Shown: positions 37,401 to 48,996 of the stretch, piece by piece | Position numbering within the stretch: the stretch's first letter is position 1 | How the letters are laid out: every line of letters begins with the position of its first letter | Source: Turritopsis dohrnii | Lineage: Eukaryota; Cnidaria; Hydrozoa; Anthoathecata; Oceaniidae | NCBI GenBank assembly: GCA_027922465.2 | Contig: BQMF02000043.1 | Location: 930,001-994,000, forward strand | Direction: 5' to 3' | DNA: 64,000 nt | Notes under the pieces: generated by a model | Seen by the model: the letters and a program-made list of their open reading frames with translations, nothing else | Databases searched by the model: none | Told to the model about the DNA's origin: nothing | Position numbers and translations under genes: made by a program

Positions 37401-40400
37401 AAGATCAAAAGTATTTTAAACTTATTTCAACTTTGTTGGAGGCATCAAATCCCACCTGGCAAATTTGTTAAAAAACCTCTGTGCAAGAGTACATGTATGG
37501 AAAGTCACACAATATACACACCAATTCAAAGGAAATGCACTTCACCACAGTGATTTTTGACAATTTTGTCCACTGGGATAGTCCTACTACATTCTTGGAA
37601 TCCTACACCTGGTTTAAAGTCATTACTCAAAATGTTTTTCAAAGTTGGTGCGTACATTGTGTGGCTTTTCATTAATATAACTCTTGCACAGAGGTTTTTA
37701 GCATCTAGTGAGACAAACACTCTCTCAAGTGAAGTGACCCTTGTATGAAAGCATTCAAAAACAACATTCCAGTTCAGTATTTTAGGGTGAATTTACAAAT
37801 ATTTTTGTGATAACAGCAAGCCCGAAATCTTCACTTTGTTTCGCCTTTCTTTTGGCCATCGTGGAGCAAACAAGAAAATGAAGAAGAAACTGACCACTTC
37901 GTCACTTGGGGTTTTGATCTTCTTTGATAGTTTTTTCTGAAATACAAGACAACAATGCAGATAATAAAAACCATAGCCTGTAAAATGTTAATCAAATGGT
38001 TTATCATAAACCAAATTTCAGCCGGGGAAGAATGACTGAATGATCAGGTTTTGTCAAAGACATTTATATACTTATGTTACTAAACAGGGCCACAACATCA
38101 GTATGATTACGATGGGTGTATACGCAAGAATACAGATAGTGACAAAAATATATTTTTCTTTTTTTAAACAATGATGTAAGTTGAAATCCAAAATGATTAG
38201 TTGCACAGTATCTTCTTGTTATTTGGGATTCTCAAGGAACCAAAGAACTTGGTCCCAATTTATTAATGCTTCTTTGGGAATGACCATTTCAAAGGATATG
38301 TTGATTCGGACCAAATTATAAAAAGACCCAGTATCCAGGCTCCCATGTAAAGCTGATACAGTATACATTTTGAATTCTTTAAGTAATTTGATCACCTTTT
38401 TTTTTCTTTCCTTCTTTATATCTTGTTTGGCTATGTCCAAGAGAGAAAATGCTGAGTCGTCTTCAATATGTCCTGGAGACATAGCCATCCTGCTAACAGT
38501 TTGTGCCCGTCTGACAGCTGCACTGGAAAGAGCTTCACTTTCTTGGACTTTATTACTAAAGCAGAAAAGGAAATTTTTCATGGTCTTAGAAAGAAAATTC
38601 TCTATCAAAGTTACAGTGCTAAAGGTCTCACCTTAACTCTTGTATTCGCTTTTCGTAGTTTTTTACCAATTCCTCTATGGAGCTTTTATCACCTTCAACA
38701 AGAAAATGCTGTTATGAATTAACTATGCATGTCAAAAATATTCAGAGTTCATGAAAATATTGTTACAACAAAATGAGTAGTAGTGTCATAACTATTCTGT
38801 GTCATAACTATTCTTACAAAAAACCTGGATGCTCAGTACTCCAGAGAGTAGATGTCTGCTTCTACCATGGATGACTTGCAAATAGCAAATTTTGTTATTA
38901 CTTGGTTTGAGTAGTCAGGCTTTCAACAATGACTTTCAGGAAGAAGACGATTTGACTGCCAAGTTTGTCTGCCAAACAGCAGAAAGCAATAACACAACAT
39001 CTCATAACCTATACACTCTGGTCGATTTTTTAATTTACAAGCTAAGATTGGCTAGGAAACACTGAGTTCAGAATTAATAAACAATGCAAGACCCTGTGCT
39101 AATCAAAACTAGTGAAAGACAACAAACCTTCAGCTACACAAGCCATCACTGATGTCACTTTCAACTCCGTCAACTGAATAGTTTGAGAATCGATATTGTG
39201 CTGTAAGGCTTTTATGCGCATTCTTAAGGTCTCGTTCTCACTGCGCAACATCTCCAGCTCATGAAATGTGTCGGACATATGTTCGCCACCGGTATCGGCA
39301 ATACGTTTTCCTTGCTTGAATTCTAACAACTCCACTGTCAACTGCTGAATTTCTTGCCTTAACATAGCAATCTGTTTACTAGCTTTGTCTTGATTAACCA
39401 TAACCTGAACAGAAAGCAAGTACAGTAAAATAATAAATGAAAATAAAATAACGTAGCAATCTGTTTATTAGCTTTGTCTTGATTAACCATAACCTGAGCA
39501 GAAAACAAGTACAACGAAATAAAAATAAAATAAGTGCTCAAATATGAAGAATTTTGGAAGAATAAGAATAGAACGCCACAATTCATTACATATCAACTCT
39601 GTGCCTTTTCAAGAAAATCAATATAAACAACTCAGGGTTCCCATTCCTCTTTTGATCTCAAAATTGAGGAGATTTGATGCTTTCATTGCGACAGTTGACT
39701 CGCAAACGATGAGAAGGCCAACCCGTCAAACATGAACAGTATGGTCCTTGAAACTGTTATTGATCCACATAAACAAAACAATAGTAAACAGAGAACTCGA
39801 TGATAAATAGTCCGATAAACTACAGATATTTCAGTTTTGAATTAAAAAGACACATTGTCACAAATGTTTTTGAGGAGATTTGAGGAAGAAAATCAAAAAT
39901 GAGGAGTTTTGAGGATTTTTGAGGAGGCGCGGGAACCCTGCAACTGCTCTGAACTTTTTTGGTCTTGTTTTAAAGTTTTCCAACGTAAAACGAGCACATG
40001 CATACAATGCCTATGATCCATAGTGTGGCTGTTGTAACGCAATGTGTAACAATGTATTTCCGGTGACTGAAATGTGGCTTCGAATTTCCTATGAATCAGT
40101 TGATACTAACCTTGTTTTTAATGTTTCGGGCTCGGTTTGCATATTTCAAAGTATTCAATGTTTCCATAAAGTCACGATCAGATGGGCTCACACATGCAAT
40201 CATCAGTGTACGACTACGAAAAAAAGAGAAGGTGAAAATTGTTATATCTTAGACAGTTCCTTTGAGAAAGGGCTTGTGAAAAACAACATTTTAACGACTT
40301 TACCTGTTACCACCAAGTGAGTCTTGCAGAAGTCGGGTCAGCTTAGAGTCTCGGTACGGAACATGCGAGCCGCGCTTAGCTTTATCGCCAAGTGCACTAA

Positions 40401-43400
40401 TTACATTACCAAGGGAAAGCTGAAAGGAGGAATACATAGTGATAATGGCAAAACTACAAACAATCAAGTCACACTAGTTATCTTTATCTGTAATAAAGAA
40501 TGTTTTTTCTCAGTTCCTCATCAGTTTTATCACCAAAAATTAGAAAACCATTAGAAAATGGTTCAGATTTCATGGCATTAACGTTTCAGGCAGCATATGA
40601 ATATTTCAGTAACTTTAAACCAATACTTCGTATCCCTATTAATCAATAGTTAATTAACAGTAATTGAAAATCAATTTAGTAGAAGTAGGTATTTTTCCAT
40701 TGCTGTATGATCTATTTTGTTCCAAGCAACTGGGAAGAACCTTTTGGGACAAAAAACCTGAAAGTTTTTCCAACTGAGAACTTTCCAAAGTGAAAGAATG
40801 AGAGTATTGTAATTTGCATCTACAGAAAGTTAACAAGTGCATAACCCAGTGGGAAAAATTGTCAAAAAGTCACTGCGGCAAAGAGCAATTTTATTGAAAT
40901 AGTGTGTATATTTCCTTAGAAATGCACTCCTTTGCAGAGATTTTTCAACAAATTCACCCACTGAGTAGAATCCACTATTCGTACCAAGCCTTGATTGATT
41001 GATATGCCTTCTTTGGCACGGTCACCCGTTGCACCAGTTCGTTTCAGTCTTTCCGATCCCGCCAAGTCGACAAAATTGAACTTTGCGTTTAACGTTTCAA
41101 ATTCACCAGCTCCTTCTCCATTTTCAACCTCAGACTGAAAAATAGACATAAGATAACAACCAGATTATATAAACTACGATTTAAGGTTTGTGTCCACTCC
41201 ACTCATGAAGAAAATTCAAATAACAAGACCAAACTTTACTTTAATTTGTCCACAACAATAGGCACTTAAGAGAGCGATTGTCAATCTATTTATAAAACGT
41301 TGCTGCCTTCCAAAATTTTCTTTAGAATGACATACTTACAGTCACAAGCCGATAATGTTTAATAAATAGAGTGAATATAGCATGTGAACGAGAGGAAGTA
41401 GCATTCATGTTGGTGGAAGCTGTCGTACGCGATATTGCACCTTCTTCCAATAATTTCATACAGTCTTCAGCTGAATTGACGCTTTTTGCCACCACCCCAG
41501 TCATGTATATGTTTCCAGTGTGGTCTTCATGAACCTTGATATTCTTTCGTCCTTTCATTTCTATGTCGAGTAGATCAATTATTTCCTCATTGTACAACTG
41601 AAAGAAAAGATGGCACATCGCAAAGTTGAAAGTTGTTGCTTGTATCTCATTCTTTTGAACCGTTTTATTTATTGACCAATTTATTTATTTACCTATTGAA
41701 TCCATTTTATGAGAACCTTTGCTATTGAATTTCAAGTTTTAAGAACAATCTTTAATAATAAGGATTAGCTCAAGTTCTTAACAATTTCATCTGTATTTGT
41801 ACTATTGTTTTCTCAAAACACAAATAGATGACAATGGATTATGGATTAATGGATGACAACAAAATGATGATCAAAATTTCATCGGTACGTTAGGCTACGT
41901 TAGCATTAAGTCAATCTAGAGAGTAGTGACACTTACCTCCAGGAACTGTGCTGTCACTTTAAACTCTGGCAATGGTTTCCCCTCTTCCTCAGCAACATTT
42001 CGACGGTTTTGAATCCCTTCAAATAAATGCAGTGCAGCACGTGGAATAATACCAATCGAGTCCTCAGGAATGCCCACATCGAAACTTGTGCCCATCGTAT
42101 ACGTCTTCCCAGCACCAGTCTTAAACATAATTTTAACATAATTTTACAATTTAAAAGTTCAGTAAAAAGAGAAATGATGAATTAAAGAAGATTTTTAGAT
42201 TATTTTTTTCGCATTGTTTGCTTTGTTTTGTAAGTATGCTTATTGTACTAATTGTAAAGAACGAAATAACTAAATAACATGCAGTAAAATATAAATTTAT
42301 TTAACTTGCAATTTATAGACACACCGTAAATTCCTATACATGATCACAACACAAATTCTTCTCCTGCTATGGTGTAATCGAGAAATAAAGAGACCCGGCA
42401 AAAGTTAATGGTTTCTCAGGAATGCAATGTAATATTCTACAAAATTGAACTACCATAAAAAGTCACAGCGTCGAAGTGCGTTTTCATTAAATTGGTGTGT
42501 GTATGTATTAGCATTTCTATAGAAATGTTCTCCACCGCAGTAATTTTTCAACAAATTTGCCTGGCAGGAGAAAAACGAAAAATAATCTAAATGATTTTTT
42601 TGTTGTTTTTATTTTTTTAGTATAAATACCATACTACCCTACCATAAAAATATAGGAGGATTATAAATATGAATTTTAATATTCTATGTATCCTGAAGCA
42701 CGTTATGGTTCAGGTACATGCAAAAAATTCTGATTTATCAGACCAGGATTTAACATAAATTTATAAATTCATATCATAATCATAAATTAAACAATTGACA
42801 ACATTGTATTGCTGTTATATAAAAAGTATCCACTCTGGACCATGCTCTCTTGGCCAAATAACTCACCTTGAGTAGTTCATCACCGTATAAATGAGGAAAG
42901 TTTTGCAGTTGTGTTCTTATGATATAAACAAACCTATTCTTTCTACAAAACCTTCAATAATGTCATCAAAATGTTAAAATTCATTATCCAGTCGACAAAA
43001 TCGCCAAAATGTCACTGTGACGGAGAGAATTTTTATAGAAATTGTGTGCATATTTATATAAAAATGCTGTCCTACGCAGAGATTTTTTAACAAATGTGTT
43101 GGCTGGGTATCTCTTGCTATTAAAAAGTCTGTTTCTAACTCTCTTCAAAATTATCATTTTGAAATTATCACTTTGAAATAAGGACCTCTTTTTTTTAACG
43201 ATCAGTGTATTTTAGAAAGAATAAATGAATTTACCTGTCCATAAGCGAGGATAGTGGCGTTATAACCATCGAAACATCTAGAAAAAACAAAGCAACAAGA
43301 ATTAGGCTCGATAAGTATACATATGACATAAACTCATTCATCATAATTCAGCCAACATATTAGACACAATTTTTTTGTTAAAAACTGTTTATTGGATTGA

Positions 43401-44666
43401 CGTTAAAAAATATTTAATTGCATTGATGCAAACTCAATTTCTGCCTCAATTGAATTGAATTTCTACATTTGCGTTAAAAGTTGTCAAACAGTAAACTGTA
43501 TTTTATTTCGTGGGTAAATCATAACACACGTAAACGTACCCGTTAATAAGTGGCCGAGCAATTTCATCATAGATGTTGCTTTGAATAGAATTTATATCAA
43601 ACACAAAATCGTATGTGAAAGCTTTGTCTTTTCCAAGTACAACTTGCGGATGACCCACTGTGACCGACGTACAGACATGGCACATATCAATTTTCTCGGA
43701 TGCACTCTGTGGACGTATTCTAATGATAAAATAAAATGTAGGTTTCCATTATCAACCAGTTATAATAATATTAAAGATAATAAAGTGTTATTGACAGAAC
43801 TTCGGGTTGCACCGATGTCAGCATTATGAAATACAAAGATTTAATATTCATTTCATAATTAATAGTGAAAAATTTAGCTACTCACTTATTACATTATAAT
43901 TATGCATTACATAAATCAAATCTAAGATCTTGAAATTAAAATATAAAAGAATTATAAGAAAAACTGCCGAAAAAATTGTTAATCAACTTTCTCTCTATCA
44001 TGTGTGGAAATATAAGTTTTCAGTACATGATCGATCCCCTTGAGGTGTGACCCAGGGGGCAAAATTTTTGAAAAATCAATGTGAAACAGTACGTTTCTAA
44101 AGCAAACTTTTAATCAACCCAGTGAGCTAATTTGAAAAATCACTGCAAAGGAGTGCATTTCTATAGAAATATGCACACTACTTCAATGAAAATGCTCTTT
44201 GTCACAGTGACTTGTTTACTTGACAGATAACTATTAATGGTATTTTCATTTCTAAATTATTCTTACATCAATCAATCCTATCAAACATAAATGCATTTCA
44301 CACATTAACATTGGTGGATTCGAACCAGAATTAGTAAACATCCAAACAAAAGGGCAATATACCCACAGCAGGTGAACTTGCAGGTTATTCGTATAGAATA
44401 AAATAACCTTAAAAGACCCGAGTCGGAATTTAATATTTTTCGGGAACTAACCACTAACACATTAGCGGGAAAGGAATCATGTTTGGCAAAACTAAACATA
44501 GTCACCTTAAGGCATCAGATTCAGACATTTATCAGAAGAAACATAAATATCTGAAGCTTTCTGATTGGAGGAAAAATAAACACATCAATCTTATTAGGAT
44601 CAAAACGTATAAATTATGTTACCTAAGTGCTACTTGAACCGACGTATCATCAGCAGAATTGGTCAT
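22475..44666 (-). CDS. KIF21A: KIF21-family kinesin (motor, coiled coil, WD40)
   Basis: KIF21 kinesins are plus-end-directed motors that restrain microtubule growth in neurons and cilia. I resolve 34 exons totalling 4,890 nt (1,629 residues plus stop), near vertebrate KIF21A. The motor exons are 44623-44666, 43540-43719, 43235-43277, 41937-42119, 41340-41597, 40985-41134, 40304-40419 and 40111-40213. They contain [14 protein letters not shown] (P-loop), SSRSHAIF (switch I), [16 protein letters not shown] (switch II) and [11 protein letters not shown]. The neck and stalk run from 39128-39404 through 38632, 38360, 37895, 37168 (acidic), 36741, 36203, 35882, 34351, 33727, 32678, 32213, 31842 and 31159. 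A basic Ser-rich linker is 29953-30485, then 28983-29057. WD40 exons are 27248, 26670, 26040, 25647, 25046, 24091, 23667, 23443 and 22962, with the stop in 22475-22550. KIF21A versus KIF21B is undecided. Confidence 0.95.
22724..22840 (-). mobile_element. CCCAGTGGG hairpin MITE, copy 14
   Basis: Diverged minus-orientation copy in the last KIF21 intron. Confidence 0.75.
23959..24078 (+). mobile_element. CCCAGTGGG hairpin MITE, copy 15
   Basis: Plus-orientation copy in a KIF21 intron. Its right end is 12 bp from the exon 24091-24126. Confidence 0.85.
24455..24577 (+). mobile_element. CCCAGTGGG hairpin MITE, copy 16
   Basis: Plus-orientation copy in the KIF21 intron between 24126 and 25046. Both ends are diverged. 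Confidence 0.8.
24604..24690 (+). repeat. Dispersed repeat, copy 2
   Basis: Matches 21506-21590 around TTCAGGCTATGCCTC, 3 kb apart. Confidence 0.45.
24724..25021. mobile_element. Foldback element with GAGTATTCGAGTTA minisatellite core
   Basis: Left end TGTACAGTCCGACTTTCGAA, right end inverted TGTAGACAGTCGAAC. Many GAGTATTCGAGTTACC-like units lie between. It ends about 25 bp from the KIF21 exon 25046-25163 and probably belongs with 15014-15200. Confidence 0.6.
25800..25935. repeat. GGGCGTTTATT-type dispersed repeat
   Basis: TTAACGCCC units on one side and GGGGCGTTTATTTAG on the other give a loose inverted arrangement in a KIF21 intron. Related GGGCGTT units occur at 9968-9985, 27566-27694 and 54240-54310. 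Confidence 0.4.
26184..26396. repeat. 53-bp tandem repeat, four copies
   Basis: GAATCC starts at 26192, 26245, 26298 and 26351, a period of exactly 53 bp. The second and third copies are nearly identical and the fourth is diverged. It lies in the KIF21 intron between 26080 and 26670. Confidence 0.9.
26412..26530 (+). mobile_element. CCCAGTGGG hairpin MITE, copy 17
   Basis: Plus-orientation copy directly after the 53-bp tandem array, with a degraded centre. Confidence 0.75.
26871..26989 (+). mobile_element. CCCAGTGGG hairpin MITE, copy 18
   Basis: Plus-orientation full-length copy in the KIF21 intron between 26806 and 27248. Confidence 0.85.
27566..27694 (+). repeat. Direct repeat of a 30-bp GGGCGTTAATTCGAG unit
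   Basis: Two identical about 30-bp units (GGGCGTTAATTCGAGCATTT, continuing AAGGTAGGTT) start about 98 bp apart in a KIF21 intron. Confidence 0.75.
27957..28078 (+). mobile_element. CCCAGTGGG hairpin MITE, copy 19
   Basis: Plus-orientation full-length copy with ends CCCAGCCGAC and CCTGCTGGG. Its first about 50 bases and 3 flanking bases equal those of copy 20. Confidence 0.85.
28156..28264 (+). mobile_element. CCCAGTGGG hairpin MITE, copy 20
   Basis: Plus-orientation copy 78 bp after copy 19, with an internal deletion of about 20 bases. Confidence 0.85.
28641..28759 (+). mobile_element. CCCAGTGGG hairpin MITE, copy 21
   Basis: Plus-orientation copy in the same KIF21 intron as copies 19 and 20. 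Confidence 0.85.
29384..29501 (+). mobile_element. CCCAGTGGG hairpin MITE, copy 22
   Basis: Plus-orientation copy in the KIF21 intron between 29057 and 29953. Confidence 0.85.
29687..29806 (-). mobile_element. CCCAGTGGG hairpin MITE, copy 23
   Basis: Minus-orientation copy in the same intron as copy 22, about 185 bp away and inverted relative to it. Confidence 0.85.
30555..30690. repeat. 19-bp minisatellite
   Basis: Five good units of ACGTCCATGGTAAAAATAT from 30594, period 19, with two decayed units before them. It lies 70 bp from the KIF21 linker exon. Confidence 0.9.
31637..31839. mobile_element. CAGACATTGACAG foldback element at a splice donor
   Basis: About 58-bp terminal inverted repeats begin CAGACATTGACAGACAAA at both ends; the interior has G-runs and a TAACCCTAAATC stretch. 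The right end directly abuts the KIF21 donor GT (31840-31841), so the terminal bases CAGA are intron positions +3 to +6. Confidence 0.8.
32030..32129 (-). mobile_element. CCCAGTGGG hairpin MITE, copy 24, ends lost
   Basis: Only the internal hairpin is recognisable, with a small insertion in the middle. It is in the KIF21 intron between 32002 and 32213. Confidence 0.65.
32905..33015 (-). mobile_element. CCCAGTGGG hairpin MITE, copy 25, damaged
   Basis: Left arm intact, right arm rearranged. In the KIF21 intron between 32788 and 33727. Confidence 0.65.
34675..34799 (-). mobile_element. CCCAGTGGG hairpin MITE, copy 26
   Basis: Minus-orientation copy in the KIF21 intron between 34620 and 35882. 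Confidence 0.8.
34844..35853 (+). mobile_element. hAT-like CAGGGTTGCCACT transposon, decayed
   Basis: Perfect 13-bp terminal inverted repeats CAGGGTTGCCACT flanked by TTTCAA at 34838-34843 and 35854-35859. It contains a transposase-like fragment (35078-35350). It lies inside a KIF21 intron with its right end about 28 bp from the exon starting at 35882. Superfamily by terminal sequence is hAT-like, but the duplication is 6 rather than 8 bp. Confidence 0.7.
35078..35350 (+). pseudogene. Transposase-like fragment
   Basis: A 90-residue open frame, [20 protein letters not shown]..., with [15 protein letters not shown] and [11 protein letters not shown]. It resembles a domain I recall from repetitive transposase-like proteins of cnidarians and fish, which usually read SFDESLN with an acidic residue here; in this copy it is Asn. 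No zinc finger or remaining catalytic region is present in the frame. Assignment is from memory and not verified. Confidence 0.4.
37451..37578 (-). mobile_element. CCCAGTGGG hairpin MITE, copy 27
   Basis: Minus-orientation copy in the KIF21 intron between 37390 and 37895. Confidence 0.8.
39365..39541. repeat. 89-bp tandem duplication spanning a KIF21 exon edge
   Basis: The 5' part of exon 39128-39404, its acceptor and about 40 bp of intron are repeated with a period of 89 bp (TAGCAATCTGTTTA at 39365 and 39454). The second acceptor would be at 39494-39495. Because 89 is not a multiple of three, its use would shift the frame. Confidence 0.85.
39633..39940. mobile_element. hAT-like CAGGGTTCCC element, non-autonomous
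   Basis: Ends CAGGGTTCCC and GGGAACCCTG, flanked by CAACT at 39628-39632 and 39941-39945. The interior has GAGGAGATTTGAGGA units near both ends, like 18298-18722. In a KIF21 intron. Confidence 0.7.
40845..40965 (+). mobile_element. CCCAGTGGG hairpin MITE, copy 28
   Basis: Plus-orientation copy. Its right end is 19 bp from the KIF21 motor exon 40985-41134. Confidence 0.85.
42449..42568 (+). mobile_element. CCCAGTGGG hairpin MITE, copy 29
   Basis: Plus-orientation copy with an eroded left end, in the KIF21 intron between 42119 and 43235. Confidence 0.8.
42988..43107 (+). mobile_element. CCCAGTGGG hairpin MITE, copy 30
   Basis: Plus-orientation copy in the same intron as copy 29. Confidence 0.85.
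44051..44105 (-). mobile_element. CCCAGTGGG hairpin MITE, copy 31, half
   Basis: Only the left half of a minus-orientation copy, in KIF21 intron 1, directly before copy 32. Confidence 0.65.
44118..44213 (-). mobile_element. CCCAGTGGG hairpin MITE, copy 32
   Basis: Minus-orientation copy lacking the right terminus. Confidence 0.8.
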
Positions 44667-46441
44667 TTTCGTAGTATTGTCCCTTTTCTGTCAGACTCGT
44701 TACGAACAGGTGACAATGTGAGTTTTAGTAGCAGCAAGATCTACAATTCACAGCTTTACTAACCAGCAACTGGAAAGGTTGAACATACATTACGTATCAG
44801 ATGGATATGTAAATATTTGTACATATATATATTATACATAAACATTTATTGGACTTTCTATTATTTTTAATAATTTTCTATTGAAGAAACATTCGCTTTC
44901 TAAATAAAAGTAAAAAGACCATTGATATACCATTCATGAGAAAACATGGTAAACAGCAAAAGACACATAAAAGAATTCTGAGAATGTAACTTTGATTTAC
45001 ACAAAATAATTTCAAACTTAACAAAACCTTTATGTTGAAAGAGTAACATACAAATTACATACAACATAGTGTTATTAAGCCCTTCTTAAAGTTAATCACT
45101 CCAGGGATACAGAAGTTCCAAGAGACTCACTGAATACAGGTATCTGGGGTCGCGATCAGCTGGAACACATTGCGTCATTATCAGTCATTAAAAAATTAAC
45201 AATTAAAAGCTGAAATTGACATTAAATACGCTTTCACAGTTGGTTCATTTCATTTTATGGAACATGCGATTATCCCCCGTAGTATCATTAAGAACCTTGA
45301 AAAATCTGTAAACTCCACAAAGTAACTAATGATAAATCAATCTTGAACCAGTTGCTTATTGATTGGTTACTCTTCCAACGATATAAGAAGTCTCATACTT
45401 AGGAAACACCTCCACTTTACAGTTGTACATACATAATAAAATAAATATAGTTACAAACAAAACAATCATTTAGCCATGGAAACAGGATGGCCTAGTGACT
45501 AGCATTTCACCTTTATCTGAAATGAAGCAATTGCAGAATCAGCACATCAGAGCATAAATTGCATACTGAAATTCAAGAGAATGATGGCCTGTATAGAGTA
45601 ATCCACTATATTTTATAGGCTAAGGTGATCTGCCACACTATTGTAGAAACAAAACTATAATAAACAAACTTTTTCTATTCAAAATACTTTTTTTCAAAAA
45701 AATCGCATTTGAATACAACTCTCTCTCACGAAACAACAAATAAAGTATATCACAGAGAAGGAAAACAACTAGAATATTTCAAATACCGTGGCCCATTAGT
45801 GACCTTCCAGTAAAAATAGCTTTTTGAACTTCGTGTTACAAATATGAATATTTTAAGAATTCTGTCACTTCGTGTGAAAACCATCATGAATTAATTATGG
45901 ATAGAAGTGAAATGAAGACATGCATATTCAAATGCATAATGAGTTGAACTAACATTATTCTGTTTGATGTATTCCGTACAAAGTAACGAATTTCTGCAAA
46001 CAATATCAAAACAACCTGTGAGATGATTAGATATATAAATAATAATAATAAAAGGCTAATGCAATAAAAAGGATGACGAGTTCTGGCATTTTATATATAA
46101 CAAAAAAGCATGCAAGAAAAATTGGATAAAAAAAAAAAATATGGAAAATTGACTAAATAATGATGACTCATAAGTTTTGTTCCTCGAACTTAAGCCATCG
46201 TAGCAGACCATTTCCATGAATAAATAAGCACACTCCTTGATATTATGTCTGGCCACAGGATTGATAAACTACGTTATAGGAGTTTACATGTATATATATA
46301 AGTTACTTCATGTTTCTAATTGCTTTTATACTGTTTAGTTTCATTTAATATTGTATGCACCTGAAAAGCATTGTGTTGATTTTTATTGAAAGAAATTTGT
46401 TATGTATATAGTAAATATATATAATATCTATTTCATGCATT
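44667..46441. other. Upstream region of KIF21, nothing recognised
   Basis: AT-rich. It should include the KIF21 promoter and 5' UTR, but I see no clear box or further exon. Confidence 0.4.
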
Positions 46442-46561
46442 CCAGCCGGCACATTTATTAAAAAACCTCTCTGAAGGTGTGCATTTCTATAGAAATCTAC
46501 ACACAATTTCACTAAAAATGCTCTCCATCACAATGGCTTTTTGACGATTTTGCCCGTCGGG
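46442..46561 (-). mobile_element. CCCAGTGGG hairpin MITE, copy 33
   Basis: Intergenic minus-orientation copy with the CCAGCCGGCACATTT end variant. Confidence 0.8.
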
Positions 46562-48957
46562 ATATTTGTTGTTATATGTCTTTTACAGCTCTTTACTTTA
46601 AATCACTTTATGCATGATAAAGAAAAGTGTGGTCTAGTCAAAACCCATACTCAACCATTATACATAATTCCTGTCCAGCTGCTGAATGCTTTTTCTGTAT
46701 ATATATATATACGAACCAGTCTATAACCTGACCAGAGGTTGGCTGTTCTTATCTTTGGGGCCTCAGATTGCTGAGTTGGCTGTTCTCGTTGTTGTCAGCC
46801 TTAAGAATAAATTTCAAATTTCAGCCTAACTTTGTTCTTATTTTTGGAACCTGCAGTAAAAACAAATCTATCTAGAAGTTTCTTTGTTATAGCCCTGCTC
46901 TTGTTGTTCAGGTTTTGCTAAAATAGACTAGCATGGTAGAGATACAAATATTAAAAATGGTAATCATTTTTAAAATTTCAATTTTATCTCACTCAGGTTC
47001 ATTTTGTTTTAAATTTTCAAAACAATGATCAGTGCTTGTTCTCGTTATAACTTTTTTTTTGTGGGAAATCTGAGGTTCATAAAAAAAATCTTAAAAACAA
47101 ACAACTTTTAAATATATTTACGAATTCCTATGAACATCCTCAGGTGAATGCCAAGGTCCATATTATCACAAAAAAAGCCTTGTATTCAGTTTACCATAAA
47201 GAAGAAATAAATCTATTTTAAAACATATCAAGAATCATTTCAAGAACTAAGGATCAGTAAAACTTTTAATTTACTTCAACACATTCAGTTCTTTTAATTA
47301 AAAAATAATTAAGAGAAGTTAGATGAACAGCAGATTTATAAATCACCAAGTAATAAAGATCATTAATTTTTAATAAAACAAAAAAGCCCAGCTGTTTATC
47401 CAATTGATAGAATCAATCAAAATTAAAAGATAATTATGATATGCAAACAACAGTATTTAACAATATAAAAAAAGTGTAGCGAGATTTTAAGTAAAATACC
47501 AAGTAATAATGAAAGTCAAAGCCTACGTACCACAAAGCAGTTGCCACAACATAATGTCAAAAAAACATAACAGTTGTGCAAAAAAGACAGCTGAAACCAA
47601 TAAATCTGAAAAGAATTTCAGGTACAAAATGTTACGAAAACACCAATAGTAGAAATGTATTTAGAAATCTTCACAGATTAAATTTTGCAAATATTTTTTT
47701 CTTCTTGCTTATGCTTTGTGTATAGGATGAAAAACTCCACTAACAGTATATATATTTATTTTTTCTTTCACCATAGAATTCTTATAACCATGCAAAAAAA
47801 ATAAAAGATAACCTCGTTGATGATATAAAAATTCTAACAAGATATTACCACATTTACATTATAAACAAATTAAAAGATAAAAACCGTATCCATAGCAGCA
47901 AAGCACATTTTATCAACACAACAGAAATTCCTTTTTGCAGTTGATAAGAACTATGAAACTTGTCAACTTAGACAACCATCACTAATATAGTATCTATCTA
48001 AATCATTTCTTTACAGATCAAGAATATGTGTCACAGTAATCTTGAATAAACATTGAATGTCCATACGCTAATAGACATAACACTTGGTTAAAAAACAACA
48101 ATAAGATAGAATAAACATGGTAACTTTAAAAAACAAACAATGTATAATATTATCAAAACATTCTATATTCCACTTTCTATATATATTCTTTAATGATCAA
48201 CACAAAAGTTAAAAGTATATTCTTGCAAACCAGGAAAGGATACCACAAAATTTTTTTTCTATACATGTATGTTAGCCCAGTGGCGAAATGGGGTATTTTG
48301 CTTGCACCCATTCAATTAGTATAATGGGTTTTTGTTTTATTTTCTCATTACATGGTCCCTTGGGACTTCAAAACCAATTTTGCCAAGTAGGGGAAATTTT
48401 TTTTATAGGGTTTTGAATTGGCCTTAGAATTACCCTTAGAAAGTCGATTTTCGAAGTTCTTATTAAGCTAAAACTGATTGTACCATCAGATAGGGCTTGA
48501 AGAAAATGGGGTCATTTGTCTAATTTGGTCGACTTAGTCCCCAGAATTGGACGATACGTCTTTAAAAACGCAACATTTGACGTCAGCATTTTTGAGAAAC
48601 TGTGATGAATACAATTTTGCTAGCCAAAAATATTTTGTGCATTGTCGCCACTTTTGCATTATATACTTGCTTTCAGGTGTTGGTAGTGAGAGAGTTGACA
48701 ATAAATTTAAGAGATTTTTTACAACTTTCAAGGATCTAAAAACTAATAAGTGGCTTCTTGTCAACTATTCATAATTACTACCTTGTGCATGCTTGCCTAA
48801 AATTGGTTGGAACATTTGGTATATATATACATAACAAAATAAATCATAACATAATTTATTTACATATGAAGGCAGTACCTGACTCTTTTTTCGTTCTGGA
48901 ATGGAGACTGTCAAAGGATACTCTCCCAGAAGAAAAGACTTCAACTTAAATAGAATT
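46562..48957. other. Intergenic AT-rich DNA
   Basis: No gene or named repeat recognised. The short open frames around 48534-48774 overlap on opposite strands and have no known domain. Confidence 0.4.
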
Positions 48958-48996
48958 TATAGAATAGAATAGAATAGAATAGAATAGAATAGAATA
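48958..48996. repeat. (AGAAT)n microsatellite
   Basis: About seven perfect AGAAT pentamers. Confidence 0.95.

Noticed and set aside
38367..38547. Alternative ends (donor GTATAC at 38365, acceptor after AATAAAG) for this KIF21 exon
   Set aside because: They break the reading frame with neighbouring exons; 38360-38555 keeps all phases.
44315..44330. Sequence like a tRNA B box (GGTTCGAATCC on minus)
   Set aside because: No A box at the right distance and no cloverleaf, so neither a tRNA nor a SINE is supported.
45485..45550. A-box-like TGGCCTAGTGACTAGC
   Set aside because: No B box follows, so a SINE or tRNA cannot be claimed.
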